Assembly: GCF_000341005.1 (NCBI RefSeq)
Contig: NZ_ANBD01000144.1
Location: 1 to 62,019 of the forward strand
Length of the DNA stretch: 62,019 nucleotides
DNA from: Nocardiopsis alkaliphila YIM 80379
GTDB lineage: Bacteria; Actinomycetota; Actinomycetes; Streptosporangiales; Streptosporangiaceae
Direction: 5' to 3'
The position numbers and the translations under genes are program-made. Positions 43,100 to 52,311 of this stretch are shown piece after piece. Position 1 is the first letter of the stretch, and each line of letters starts with the position of its first letter. The notes below the pieces were generated by a model. It had not been told where the DNA came from. It worked only from the letters and a program-made list of their open reading frames with translations, and made no database searches.

Positions 43100-43753
43100 T
43101 CAGCGACGCACGGACGCCCCGGCGCCCGACTCCTTGGGGGCGGGCGACGCACGAAGGAGCGTGAGCAGCGACTCGATGGCGGCCATCGGCCCGTCCAGCT
43201 CGGCCTCCTCGGGGAGTCTGGCGCCGGCCATCCACAGCCCGTCGATCAATACCAACAAGAGCTCCGATACCTTCTCGACATCGACCTCGGGGGCGAGTTC
43301 GCCTTGCCGACGCGCGTAGTCCAAGAGAGCGATGAGACTGGACCGCGTCCGGACGTTCAGTTCCGCGATGGTGTCCGAGAAGGCTGCGTCCACCGCGGCA
43401 CGCGCATAGAAGGCGGTCCAGATCCGAGCCCGAGCCAAGCGACGCTCGTCGGTGGGAAGAAGATCCACGAGCACCTGGTGCAGCGCGTCGGTGAAGGCCA
43501 TGCGGCCAGGGCCGACCCGGATCCTCCCGAACTGCCCCACGACCTCTTCCACGCTCACCTGCAGTGCGAAGCGCAACAGCTTGTCCTTCGTACCGAATTC
43601 CCGCTGCACCGCACCGGCGGAAACCGTGGCCTCGGCGGCCACGGAACGAACACTGACACCTTCGAGTCCATCGCGGGCGGCGATCCGGTGTAACGCCTCC
43701 GCGATCAGCCGACGGCGGCCCAACTTGTTCACAACCTTTGGCACGGGCCACAT
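43100..43753 (-). CDS. TetR-family regulator
   Basis: A 217-residue protein with the TetR helix-turn-helix at about 10-58 (LIAEALHRIAARDGLEGVSVRSVAAEATVSAGAVQREFGTKDKLL is the region; only its pattern is cited). The C-terminal domain has ARIWTAFYARAAVD and LVLIDGLWMAGAR, as in BetI-like TetR proteins. A GATACG-TT-CGTATC dyad 23 bp upstream of the start suggests autorepression. The right-hand neighbour beyond a 1.2-kb gap is the exporter operon of the biosynthetic cluster, which it could control; this is not shown by the sequence. Confidence 0.9.
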   Translation of the reverse strand: MWPVPKVVNKLGRRRLIAEALHRIAARDGLEGVSVRSVAAEATVSAGAVQREFGTKDKLLRFALQVSVEEVVGQFGRIRVGPGRMAFTDALHQVLVDLLPTDERRLARARIWTAFYARAAVDAAFSDTIAELNVRTRSSLIALLDYARRQGELAPEVDVEKVSELLLVLIDGLWMAGARLPEEAELDGPMAAIESLLTLLRASPAPKESGAGASVRR

Positions 43754-43776
43754 TCTGGCATACTTCGCCCGAAGCT

Positions 43777-43790
43777 GATACGTTCGTATC
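43777..43790. promoter_or_regulatory. TetR operator candidate
   Basis: GATACG-TT-CGTATC is a perfect 14-bp dyad between the TetR gene start (43753) and the gene-poor region, placed for autoregulation. Confidence 0.6.
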
Positions 43791-45025
43791 GAATAGGTTC
43801 TGGAAGGTGTACCCGCATGACCGAAGTAGCCTCGTCCCTCCCCCAGGGTCCCCCTACTCCGTGCTCATGCCATCCAGCGCTCCACCACGCAGGCACCTCG
43901 AGCCCCCGCACCCCCGAGCAAGGACACACCCCTTCAGCCAGGCACCACATCGGACACCCGCCGGTGGCCCTTCGCGAGCGCCGACCACCACCCTTCCCCC
44001 AGGGGTACGAGCGAGAGCCCTTACACCCGTCACGGGCACGGGACACGGCCCCCTGCCCCTTTGAAGGTGCGCCAGAGCCTCTCGGGTCGCGATCATGACC
44101 CCGGAGCCGCGGTCGCACCACGCCATAGGCGAACCCGCTACCCCCACGCCCTAGCCGCCCCCAGGAAGACACACCGGAAACGGTCGAGACAAGAGCGGAC
44201 ATCGACCATCTCCGACCATGCCCCATGCCCTCACCTCATGAGGCATTCTCCTTTTCAGACCCTGATCTTCGAACAGGGTCGGTCCGGGTTCTTTCGCGCA
44301 CACCAGCGATTGCTCTTTGGATTCAATCGAACACTGAATGTATTCCTTAAATGAACCTTAAGAGTCCATCCCATCCGAAACCCGAACCCCTGCGTTTCCA
44401 AAATCGGAACCCGACGTTAACGACCAAAGACCTCAAGCCGACCAGAGCCGCTTCATTCTTGGTGAGAGGTGACATTCTTGCTGGTCACGGGAGTCCTATT
44501 GCATTCGATGGAGGGGCGAACTCCTCATACGTCACCACAGAACGACATCAGGCGAGGTGACCTAAGCACAACAGCCCAAGGGCATCAGGGACCGTAGGCG
44601 CGGCGAGGCCGGATCTTCCAGAGCGAAGCTTGCACAAAAAGGGCTCTGACCAGCACTGATGACCCGCGATCCCAACTTTGGAGCAACCCCGCGAACCACT
44701 CACCGATCTAGTCCGCCTTGAACGAACCACATCACGATAACCGCAGTTCACAACGCATACCAAAGCTCGATCATGAAGAACCGGTGGGACTTCTTCACTT
44801 GTGACCAGAGATTGACCTATGGTTTGATCGCCCGCGAGAAGATCCCACTGCACCGACCACCGGATCTCCTGGAAATAATCCCCGACCGGCATTGACAACC
44901 CGACCGGAGCCCTGCTTTGGTATTGCACCGAAAGACACGGGTCTCATCCAATCCGATCCACGGGAACGCTCTCGGGAGTGATCGTGTGTCAGCTATAGGC
45001 GTATGTCGATACATCTAGGAGAGCC
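43791..45025. other. 1.2-kb gene-poor region, relatively AT-rich in its second half
   Basis: No frame looks coding. The base composition drops visibly from about 44240 onward (for example TTCAATCGAACACTGAATG). Hairpin GACCCTG-N9-CAGGGTC lies at about 44259-44281 and the palindrome CCTCATGAGG at 44234-44243. The end holds GTAT-N4-ATAC (45001-45012) and AGGAGA, the ribosome site of the ABC gene. It may be an insertion scar or an extended regulatory region at the left border of the cluster. Confidence 0.45.
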
Positions 45026-45769
45026 GTGACCCAGGCCGTCGTACTCGCGAACAATATAAAAAAGACTTATGGGGATTCCCAGGTTTCCGTCCCCGTGTTG
45101 AGGGGAACGTCGCTCACGGTTTCCGCGGGCGAGTGGGTTTCGGTCATGGGGCCCTCCGGCTGTGGTAAGTCCACCCTGCTGAACTGTCTCTCCGGCCTCG
45201 ACCGGATCGACTCGGGGAGCGTGCTCGTCGAGGGTGAGGACATCCACGCCATGTCCGAGCGCAAAAGGACCGCCTGGCGCGCGCGCAAGATGGGCTTCGT
45301 CTTTCAGGGCTACAACCTCATCCCCGTCCTGTCCGCGGTGGAGAACGCGGAGATGCCGCTGCTGCTCGGCGGAGTCCGCCCAGGTCCCGCCCGGCGCAAG
45401 GCACGTGCCGCGTTGGACCGCGTCGGTCTGGCCGATCGTGCCGACCACCTGCCGGCCCAGTTGAGCGGCGGCCAGCAACAGAGGGTCGCGATCGCTCGCG
45501 GAATCGTGCACGAACCCGCCATCGTGTGGGCGGATGAGCCCACGGGTGCGTTGGACTCGACCTCCACGGAGGAGGTATTGGGGCTTTTGCGAGAGCTCCA
45601 CGGAGATGGACTCACCATGATCATGGTGACCCACGACCCGGGTGTCGCCGCCTACGGCGACCGGGAGATCCACATGCTCGACGGACTCATCGACCGTGTC
45701 GTCGACCGAACGGACACCGAAGACACGGCCACGAACACTCCCGACGAGGCCACTGCGGGAGAGCGCTAG
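45026..45769 (+). CDS. ABC exporter ATPase, LolD/MacB type
   Basis: A 247-residue ATPase, start GTG with AGGAGA 3 nt before it. The Walker A is GPSGCGKSTLLNCLSGLDRID (about 40-60), the Q-loop is FVFQGYNLIPVLSAVEN, and the signature is QLSGGQQQRVAIARGIV. Walker B is AIVWADEPTGALD, and the H-loop is MIMVTHDPGVAA. It abuts the FtsX-type permease, whose ATG follows its stop directly. The pair probably exports the cluster's product or protects the membrane from it, as in many lantibiotic and lipopeptide clusters. Confidence 0.95.
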   Translation: MTQAVVLANNIKKTYGDSQVSVPVLRGTSLTVSAGEWVSVMGPSGCGKSTLLNCLSGLDRIDSGSVLVEGEDIHAMSERKRTAWRARKMGFVFQGYNLIPVLSAVENAEMPLLLGGVRPGPARRKARAALDRVGLADRADHLPAQLSGGQQQRVAIARGIVHEPAIVWADEPTGALDSTSTEEVLGLLRELHGDGLTMIMVTHDPGVAAYGDREIHMLDGLIDRVVDRTDTEDTATNTPDEATAGER

Positions 45770-48712
45770 ATGAACGAGGAAACCATACTGGTCATCGCGG
45801 TCCTGGCACCGCTGGCGCTGCTCGCGCTGCCGGCCCTTACCGCACGAGGACGTCTGAGCGTACGCATCGCCACGCGCAACGTCACGCGACGGCCCGCGCA
45901 GACCCTGCTCGTGGTGATGGGCCTGTCCTTGGCGGCGCTCCTCTTCTCCGCCTCCTTCAGCCTGGAGTCCGCGCTCCACCACGCGATGCGCGCCCAGCAG
46001 ACCGCGGACTTGGGAAAGGTCGACGCGGTCGTCACCCCGGGCGAGGGCGCGGACTCCGAAGCCGGGGGTGATGAACGTGACGAACAGGATGAGGGCCCGC
46101 CCGTCCTCGATCAGGCGGACGTTCGCTCCGTCGAGAACGCCCTTGAGACCCCGCAGACCGAGGTCTCCTCACTCCTGAGACTCCGCTTGCCGGTGGAGCA
46201 CGAGCGCACCGATCGCGGCGATCCCGGAATGACCGTGATCGGTGTTCCCGGTGACGACTCGGTCGAGCTCATGGACGAGCAGGGAGAACCCGTCACCCAC
46301 GATCTGAGCCGCGACGACATCGTGCTGAGCCGAACGGCGGCCGAGGAACTACAGGCCGACCGAGGTGACCTCCTCACCGTGGCCGACCGCCGAATGCGCG
46401 TTATCAACGTGTACGACTCCGGGGCTCCCCTGGCTCCGCCGTCCGCGGCCGTGGTCCCCTTGGGCGTGCTCCAGGAGATCTCCGACCTGTCCGGCCAGGT
46501 CAACATCATCACCCTCTCCTACGGCGAGGAGGTGACCTGGGGCGAGGACGACGACCCGGTCAACACCGAACTCTCCGGCCTGGCCACCTCCGGCGGCTGG
46601 GAGAGCGAGGCCCTTCGCGCCTCCGCCTACGAAAGCGCCGACCGGCTCACCAACGAGCTGGCCACCATGTTCTTGCTCTTCAGCCAGCTATCGATGGTGG
46701 CGGGAGTCCTCCTCATCGTCCTGGTCGTGACGATGCTGGCCGGTGAGCGCCGACAGGAGTTCGGTGTCTCCCGAGCCATGGGGATGAAGCGCGGCAGGCT
46801 CGCCCTCATCCTGGTCATCGAAGGCCTGGGATATGCGATCCTGGCCTCGGTCATCGGAACCCTGGCGGGGTGGGTCGCGGGACTGGGCGCCTCCAAGATC
46901 CTGAGCGACCGTGTCACCGATCCCGCGTTGCCCCCGCCTCCGTTGGAATTCGGCTTCGATCCCGCGGCCATGGCCACCGCCTACCTCATCGGGGTCGGAG
47001 TGATCGCGGTGATCTTCACCGTCGCCGCCCTGCGCGCCTCCAAGGTCCACATCGTCGCGGCCTTGCGCGGCGCCGAGGAACCCACGAAGCGTCGACGCTG
47101 GACCCTGCCGTTGTGGTCACTACTGTTGTTGCTCGGGGCCGCGTCCACCGCCTTGGGGTTCCAGGAGGGTACCGCCCTGGAAACCCTGACCGGGCTCACC
47201 CTCGTGTTCGGTTCCTTGGGCGCGATCCTGCCCCGGCTTCGCGTACCGGCGCGTCTGGCCCACTCGCTGGGAGCGGTGGGGATCATCGCCCTGTGGTCTT
47301 TGCCCGGGGATCTGTTCGGTGACACCGGATCCGGTATCACCCTCTTCTTCCTGGCCGGGATGTCGTTGGTCGCGGCCGGCGTGTGGCTGTTCGTGGTCAA
47401 CAGCGATCTGGTGCAGCGGCTGCTGCGTCGAGTGTTGGGTCCCCTTCCCGCGATGGCGTCGGTCGTGCCCATCTCCGTGGCCTACTCGATCCGTAACCGG
47501 GTCCAGGCCGGAATGACCATCGCGATGCTGAGCATCGTGGTCCTCACCATCACCCTCAGCGGCTTCGTGACCGCGGCGGTCAACGAGATCTATTCCGATC
47601 ACCGATCGGTCACGGGAGGCTTCGACGTACGGGCCGAATGGGTCGCCGGGGAAGGCTCCCCGCCCGAGCTGCGCCGAATCCTCGACGAGAGCGAACGTAT
47701 CGATAACGCCGAGGTAGCGCGTCTGGGCGGCTACGCGGAGGTGACCACCCTGGCGAGCCAGGTGGACGCCGACTCCGAGGCCGAGGAGGTCCGGGTCTGG
47801 GGAGTGGACGAGGACTACCTCCTGAGCAATCGCTACCCCGTGTATCTGCGAGCCCCCGGTTTCGACTCCTCCGAGGAGGTCTGGGACGAATTGCGGCGTT
47901 CCCCGAACACCGCGGTCGTGTCGGGCTCCGCGGTCCCGAGCGACTCGGCCGCCTTCGTCGGTGGCGGAAGTGACTTGGAACTCGAGGGTGTCGACGTCCT
48001 GGACGAGAGCCTGCCGAACAACCTCCGGTTGAAGGTGGAGGACCCCGATGGCGAGAAAACGACCACACTGCGTGTGATCGGCGTGGTGGACCGCAGCGCG
48101 GAGTACCTCGGAGACGTCATCACCTCCACCCAGGGATTGTCGAAGGTGACGGGCGAGGACTCCCCCGCCACGGCGTGGTTCCTCACCGCGAAGGACAGGG
48201 ACGAGATCGACGAACTCGAACTCGCCGCCCAACGCGCCCTGATGGAGCACTCCGTCACCACCACCCCATTGGGTGAGGAGGTGGCCTTCCGGGCCGACTC
48301 CAACGGCGTGGTGCAGTGGTTGCTCATGGCCTTCATGGGGTTCGGCCTGGTGGTGGGTTGCGCGGCCCTGGGCGTGGTCAGCATTCGCTCGATCACCGAA
48401 CGCCGAAACCAGATCGGAGTCCTCAGGGCGGTCGGAATGCAGCGGAGCGGGGTGCGCCGCCTGTTCCTCATCGAGTCCTTGCTGGTCACCGTGAGCGGGA
48501 TCGCGTTGGGTGTGGGATTGTCTTTCGTGGTCTCCCCCGGCCTCGTCGACTCCCTCCGTGTCGATCTGCCCGGAGTGACCTACGTGGTCCCCTCCACCGT
48601 GCTCGTGGGGATCATCGGTGTCACCCTGGTCTTCTCCACCGTTGTCTCACTGCTCACCTCGAGAAGAGCCGGGGACGTACCACCCGCGGAGGCGCTTCGT
48701 GATCGAACATGA
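45770..48712 (+). CDS. FtsX/MacB-like ABC transporter permease
   Basis: A 980-residue permease with two FtsX repeats. One N-terminal helix (about 3-22) and another at 45-65 precede an extracytoplasmic domain (about 80-270). FtsX domain one lies at about 295-430 (FLLFSQLSMVAGVLLIVLVVTMLAGE), a central block of helices at 440-620, a second extracytoplasmic domain at about 620-840, and FtsX domain two at 850-975 (LGVVSIRSITERRNQIGVLRAVGMQR). It is large, about twice MacB length in soluble parts, as usual in actinobacteria. The next gene begins 14 bp before its stop, so translation is probably coupled. Confidence 0.93.
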   Translation: MNEETILVIAVLAPLALLALPALTARGRLSVRIATRNVTRRPAQTLLVVMGLSLAALLFSASFSLESALHHAMRAQQTADLGKVDAVVTPGEGADSEAGGDERDEQDEGPPVLDQADVRSVENALETPQTEVSSLLRLRLPVEHERTDRGDPGMTVIGVPGDDSVELMDEQGEPVTHDLSRDDIVLSRTAAEELQADRGDLLTVADRRMRVINVYDSGAPLAPPSAAVVPLGVLQEISDLSGQVNIITLSYGEEVTWGEDDDPVNTELSGLATSGGWESEALRASAYESADRLTNELATMFLLFSQLSMVAGVLLIVLVVTMLAGERRQEFGVSRAMGMKRGRLALILVIEGLGYAILASVIGTLAGWVAGLGASKILSDRVTDPALPPPPLEFGFDPAAMATAYLIGVGVIAVIFTVAALRASKVHIVAALRGAEEPTKRRRWTLPLWSLLLLLGAASTALGFQEGTALETLTGLTLVFGSLGAILPRLRVPARLAHSLGAVGIIALWSLPGDLFGDTGSGITLFFLAGMSLVAAGVWLFVVNSDLVQRLLRRVLGPLPAMASVVPISVAYSIRNRVQAGMTIAMLSIVVLTITLSGFVTAAVNEIYSDHRSVTGGFDVRAEWVAGEGSPPELRRILDESERIDNAEVARLGGYAEVTTLASQVDADSEAEEVRVWGVDEDYLLSNRYPVYLRAPGFDSSEEVWDELRRSPNTAVVSGSAVPSDSAAFVGGGSDLELEGVDVLDESLPNNLRLKVEDPDGEKTTTLRVIGVVDRSAEYLGDVITSTQGLSKVTGEDSPATAWFLTAKDRDEIDELELAAQRALMEHSVTTTPLGEEVAFRADSNGVVQWLLMAFMGFGLVVGCAALGVVSIRSITERRNQIGVLRAVGMQRSGVRRLFLIESLLVTVSGIALGVGLSFVVSPGLVDSLRVDLPGVTYVVPSTVLVGIIGVTLVFSTVVSLLTSRRAGDVPPAEALRDRT

Positions 48713-50003
48713 GGCGGTCACACCCACGCCGCTGTGGCGCAACACCTCCTTCAAGATCTTGTGGGGTGGGCAGTTCGCGGCGCAGTTGGGGCCCGGTGTC
48801 GGAGCCGTGCTCTACCCGATCGTCCTCATGGACGAGGGGGCGAGCCCCGCGCTCATCGGAACGTTGACCTTCGGCTTGGGGGTGGCGGCGATCGCCGCCC
48901 GGCTACCCGGTGGCGCCTTGGCCGACCGGTTCGATCGGCGTGGAGTCATGCTCGTGGCCCAGGGGACACGGGCCCTGGGCATGGGACTGTTGTGTTTCGG
49001 GTTGTTCACCGGCACCTCTTGGTTGCTCTGGCTGGTGATGTGCGTGGCCTTGGTGGACGTACTGGGCAACGAGGCCTATCGGTTCGCCGAACGAGCCGCG
49101 TTGCGTCACATCGTTCACCCCTCCCAGCTGTCACAGGCCGTCGGACAACACGAAGCGCGCAACCAGATCATCTCCATGATCGGTCCCGTGGTGGGCGGCT
49201 GGTTGATGTTGCTCTCTCGTGCCCTTCCCATCGGCGTGGTCGCCTTGGGGCAGGCGGGGGCCGCGCTCGGGTTGGTGTTCGTCAAGGAACGTCTTCAGAA
49301 CGAGCGCGAGACCGCGCCCCCCCGAGGGGGTCCCCGGCCTCGGGGATGGACGGAGGCGTTCTCATGGATCCGCGCCAACCCCGCGGTGCGCGTACTCCTC
49401 ATCGGTTGTGTGCCACCGAACCTGGTCATCAGCGGTGTCATGCTCACCATCGTGATGGCGGGCAATGAGGCCGGTGTCGGTACCGGCCAGATCGGCACCG
49501 TGTTCGGGGTCGCGGCCATGGGGGGGATCGCCGGAGCACTCTGCGCCTCCACCCTGCTACGGCGTTTCTCGCCCAGGGCCATCCTCCTGGCCGTGCTGTG
49601 GCTCCTTCCCGTGATGGTCCTGGCCACCGGCTCCCTCATCGACCACTGGACCGTGTTGTTCCCCCTCGCCATGGCCGTGGCCATGGCACCGCTACTGTCC
49701 ATCATCTTGGCCACCTACCAGTTGCTCACCACACCGGACCGTCTCCAGGCACGTGTCGCCAGTACCTGCACCTTCATCACCGGGATCGCGGCCCCACTCG
49801 GCCCCCTGATCGCCGGCTTCGGACTGCAGTACTCGGGGACCATGCCCCTGTTCTTCGGCTTCGCCATGCTCATGCTCGGCGTCGCACTGTTGATCACGCT
49901 CCTGCCGAGCACACGACGCCTGTCCAGCCTCCCCCGGGCCGCCGTCGCCCCGACGGGAGAGCCCCCCCAGCAAACTCCCCCCAGCGCGAAGGATGTCCCA
50001 TGA
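48699..50003 (+). CDS. MFS efflux transporter
   Basis: A 434-residue major-facilitator protein with about 12 hydrophobic segments, start GTG 48699 with GGAGG 6 nt upstream, overlapping the permease gene. LPGGALADRFDRRGVML is the conserved loop 2-3 motif, and IGPVVGGWLM and GTVFGVAAMGGIAGAL are transmembrane packing motifs. It resembles the enterobactin-exporter-like (MFS_3) group. Located between the ABC exporter and the biosynthetic enzymes, it is probably a second exporter for the product or an intermediate. Its stop overlaps the next ATG (ATGA). Confidence 0.92.
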   Translation: MIEHEAVTPTPLWRNTSFKILWGGQFAAQLGPGVGAVLYPIVLMDEGASPALIGTLTFGLGVAAIAARLPGGALADRFDRRGVMLVAQGTRALGMGLLCFGLFTGTSWLLWLVMCVALVDVLGNEAYRFAERAALRHIVHPSQLSQAVGQHEARNQIISMIGPVVGGWLMLLSRALPIGVVALGQAGAALGLVFVKERLQNERETAPPRGGPRPRGWTEAFSWIRANPAVRVLLIGCVPPNLVISGVMLTIVMAGNEAGVGTGQIGTVFGVAAMGGIAGALCASTLLRRFSPRAILLAVLWLLPVMVLATGSLIDHWTVLFPLAMAVAMAPLLSIILATYQLLTTPDRLQARVASTCTFITGIAAPLGPLIAGFGLQYSGTMPLFFGFAMLMLGVALLITLLPSTRRLSSLPRAAVAPTGEPPQQTPPSAKDVP

Positions 50004-51052
50004 GTTCATCGCCGCCCCTATCACCAGCGCCATCCATGTCAGGCGACACGCTCTCCAACAAGGTTCCCGTCGGGATCTTGGGTGTGGGGGCGTACGCTCC
50101 CTCGGAGGTGGTCACCAACGAGGAGCTCACCCGGCATCTCGATACCACCGACGAGTGGATCGTCGCTCGCACGGGAATCCGAGAACGCAGGTTCCTCCCC
50201 GAAGGGGAGAACACCACCGACATGTGCGTACAGGCGGCCAGGCAGGCCCTGGAGGAGTCGGGCACACAGGCCCGAGAACTCAACGCCATCATCATCGCGA
50301 CCTTCACCTTCGACCAATTGCTCCCCTCCACCGCATTGACGGTGGCCGAGCGCCTGGGCGCCCCTCAAGCGGTGGCGCTCGATCTCAACCAGGCGGCCTG
50401 TTCCGGTGGTCTGTACGGCATCTGGACCGGGGTGCACCTGCTTCAGAACGCTCACTTCCGGCGCGTATTGGTGATCGGGGCGGAGGCTCTGTCCCGAATC
50501 ACCGACCCCATGGACCGGAGCACCCGGGTGTTCTTCGGCGATGCGGCAGGGGCCGCCGTCTTGGGACCGGTCGAGGAGGGCGCCGGTGTCCTCTCCTGGA
50601 GCCTGGGCGGAGCATTGTCGTACGGGGTGGAGGTTCCCGCCGGAGGCACACGCGAACCGTTCGGACCGGAGGTAGTCGGCACCGGGCGCCAGTACTTGAA
50701 GATGAACGGCCCCGAGGTGTGGGAACAGGTACTGACCCGGCTCCCTCCGAGCGTGGAGGAGGCGTTGAAGCTGGTCTCCCTCACCGCGGACGAGGTCGAT
50801 CACTACGTTTTCCACCAGGCCAACAAGAACCTGGTGGAGCGTCTCATGGACATGTTGGGCCAGAAACGGGAAAAGGCGACGACCACCATCGAGACACTCG
50901 GTAACACCGGCGCGGCGACCATCTTCACGGTGTTGAGACGACTCCGAGAGGTCGACCGGCCCCGTCCGGGAGAGCATGTCCTCATCTCCGTGATCGGGGC
51001 CGGTTTCCTTTGGGGAAGCATGTGTCTTCGTCAACAGGAACCGGCGGCCTGA
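50000..51052 (+). CDS. 3-oxoacyl-ACP synthase III (FabH-like)
   Basis: A 350-residue KASIII. ATG 50000 overlaps the MFS stop and has AAGGA upstream; an alternative MSGDTL start lies 12 codons later. The triad is Cys134 (DLNQAACSGGLYG), the His in HYVFHQANKNLVERL and the Asn in TLGNTGAATIF. TDEWIVARTGIRERRF is typical. Such enzymes condense an acyl-CoA or acyl-ACP with malonyl-ACP, or in some secondary pathways transfer acyl groups. With no KASI/II in the cluster, it would perform the only condensation. The stop overlaps the end of the minus-strand ACP gene by 22 bp. Confidence 0.95.
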   Translation: MSSSPPLSPAPSMSGDTLSNKVPVGILGVGAYAPSEVVTNEELTRHLDTTDEWIVARTGIRERRFLPEGENTTDMCVQAARQALEESGTQARELNAIIIATFTFDQLLPSTALTVAERLGAPQAVALDLNQAACSGGLYGIWTGVHLLQNAHFRRVLVIGAEALSRITDPMDRSTRVFFGDAAGAAVLGPVEEGAGVLSWSLGGALSYGVEVPAGGTREPFGPEVVGTGRQYLKMNGPEVWEQVLTRLPPSVEEALKLVSLTADEVDHYVFHQANKNLVERLMDMLGQKREKATTTIETLGNTGAATIFTVLRRLREVDRPRPGEHVLISVIGAGFLWGSMCLRQQEPAA

Positions 51053-51279
51053 CCCCTCACCAGGTCGACGAGGTCGCCCACCCTGTACAGATCGTCGAAG
51101 GCCTCCTCCGACAACTCCACCCCCCACCGTTCTTTGACCAGTAGACGGATCTCGAATCCCGCGATCGAATCCACGCCCACATCCTCCAAAAAATCATCTC
51201 TGCGGAGCATCGCATTCTCGTCGTCAATCGACTTCCGAATGACGTTGAGGATGTCTTCCGTATCGATGGTCTCCATCAT
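51031..51279 (-). CDS. acyl carrier protein, on opposite strand
   Basis: An 82-residue ACP. Tandem ATG codons start at 51279 and GGGAG lies 6 nt before the first. The phosphopantetheine site is Ser38 in EDVGVDSIAGFEIRLLVKERW, with the usual D-S-I(L) context, and the protein ends VDLVRGQAAGSC. It is encoded antisense, convergent with the KASIII gene (22-bp overlap) and divergent from a second ACP gene at 51370. Two ACPs imply separate carriers, for example for starter and extender, or for chain and transfer. A free C-terminal Cys is unusual but its meaning is unknown. Confidence 0.9.
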   Translation of the reverse strand: MMETIDTEDILNVIRKSIDDENAMLRRDDFLEDVGVDSIAGFEIRLLVKERWGVELSEEAFDDLYRVGDLVDLVRGQAAGSC

Positions 51280-51311
51280 TATGGGCTCCCGCTGTGGTCT
51301 ATTCACTTTCC

Positions 51312-51324
51312 ATGGCGCGGCCAT
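51312..51324. promoter_or_regulatory. dyad in the divergent ACP promoter region
   Basis: ATGGC-GCG-GCCAT is a perfect 13-bp inverted repeat in the 90-bp gap between the divergent ACP genes. AT-rich CAATAATTT follows and may hold the plus-strand -10. A shared operator is plausible. Confidence 0.4.
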
Positions 51325-51369
51325 AGTACACAATAATTTCGACATCATCTACGTTGATTGGAGCAATAC

Positions 51370-51654
51370 ATGGCCTCCGGTTCCGCTTTTGAAGGCGAAG
51401 TCAAGAAGATCTATGTCGAGTTGTTCGAACTCGACACCGACCCCGGATCCATCACCACGGACGAGGAGTTGTTCGGCCCTCAGTGTGACTACGGGATCGA
51501 CTCGATGGACGTTCTGCGCTTTCTCGCCGAGCTCCGCAGCCGTTACGACCTGGACGTCTCCGAGATCGCCACGGAGACCTTCCGTACGGCCGGCTCCATC
51601 GCGAACTTCCTCAGTGAGCGCGAGGCGGGTTCCACCACGGCGGACTCCCGATGA
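51370..51654 (+). CDS. acyl carrier protein
   Basis: A 94-residue ACP with GGAG 6 nt before the ATG at 51370; an in-frame TTG four codons earlier is less likely. The attachment site is Ser45 in CDYGIDSMDVLRFLAELRSRY, and the flanking helices match the four-helix ACP fold. The sequence differs clearly from the antisense ACP, so the two are not recent duplicates. The stop overlaps the GNAT start (ATGA), so ACP and acyltransferase are translationally coupled, suggesting that the GNAT takes its acyl group from this carrier. Confidence 0.92.
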   Translation: MASGSAFEGEVKKIYVELFELDTDPGSITTDEELFGPQCDYGIDSMDVLRFLAELRSRYDLDVSEIATETFRTAGSIANFLSEREAGSTTADSR

Positions 51655-52304
51655 AGGGCGCGCTCGTCACCGTCTCCGCGATCGAGGAGGACGAGTACCC
51701 GTTGGTGGCACAGTGGTTTCGCCGCGGTGTGGTCGGTGCCCTGAGCACCGGCGGCACCGCGGGGTTCACCAGTACCACCGACATACGCGCGGCCGTCGAG
51801 AAGGGCCCCGAGAAGTTCGCCATGGTCAGGACACACGACGGTGTGCCGGTCGGCCTGGTGCAGTGGCGTCAGCGCAAGTATCCGGGCAGCTACACCGTCG
51901 GTGGGGTCATCGGTGACAGCGAACTGTGGGACTCGGGCTGCGGCGGGGAGGCCTCCTGGCTACTGGTCCATGAACTGTTCCACGCCCACAACGCCCATCG
52001 GGTTGAATTCGTGACGGCCTCCTTCAACGTCCGGGTCATCCGGATGTTGATCAAATCCGGAATGGTCATCGAAGGAATTCTGCGCGACTACTTCTTCCTC
52101 GATGGTGAATATCATGACGCGATCGTCACATCATATCTGCGCGAAGAGTACTACAGTGCGGACGCCTCGGGAATGACCGGCGACGGTTTCTACGGGGACA
52201 CGATCCCCGCTTCGGACAAAGCCGAGGCACGAGCACTTCTTAGCGACTATATGCAGAACCATTGGCTAGACGCCATCAAGAGATCTTACACATTGGGAGA
52301 GTGA
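51651..52304 (+). CDS. GNAT-family N-acyltransferase (RimJ/RimL-like)
   Basis: A 217-residue GNAT protein. The acyl-donor-binding half reads FAMVRTHDGVPVGLVQWRQRK and EASWLLVHELFHAHNAHRVEF. The C-terminal part TASFNVRVIRMLIKSGMVIEGILRDYFFLDGEYHDAIVTSYL is the RimJ/RimL hallmark (cited by pattern). These enzymes normally acetylate protein N-termini. In goadvionin-type hybrid lipopeptides a GNAT instead transfers a long chain from a carrier protein to a RiPP. Coupled to an ACP gene here, an analogous role is my inference. The acceptor could be the peptide encoded at 56687. Confidence 0.88.
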   Translation: MKGALVTVSAIEEDEYPLVAQWFRRGVVGALSTGGTAGFTSTTDIRAAVEKGPEKFAMVRTHDGVPVGLVQWRQRKYPGSYTVGGVIGDSELWDSGCGGEASWLLVHELFHAHNAHRVEFVTASFNVRVIRMLIKSGMVIEGILRDYFFLDGEYHDAIVTSYLREEYYSADASGMTGDGFYGDTIPASDKAEARALLSDYMQNHWLDAIKRSYTLGE

Positions 52305-52311
52305 GTCAACA

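Noticed and set aside
43817..44098. 93-codon ORF with GGAAGG upstream, starting MTEVASSLPQ
   Set aside because: Placed like a TetR target, but the sequence is Pro/His/Arg-rich with no fold-like pattern, so I treat the region as non-coding.
44548..44928. 126-codon minus-strand ORF in the AT-richer region
   Set aside because: I looked for transposase or other signatures and found none. Composition is not convincing, and there is no ribosome site.
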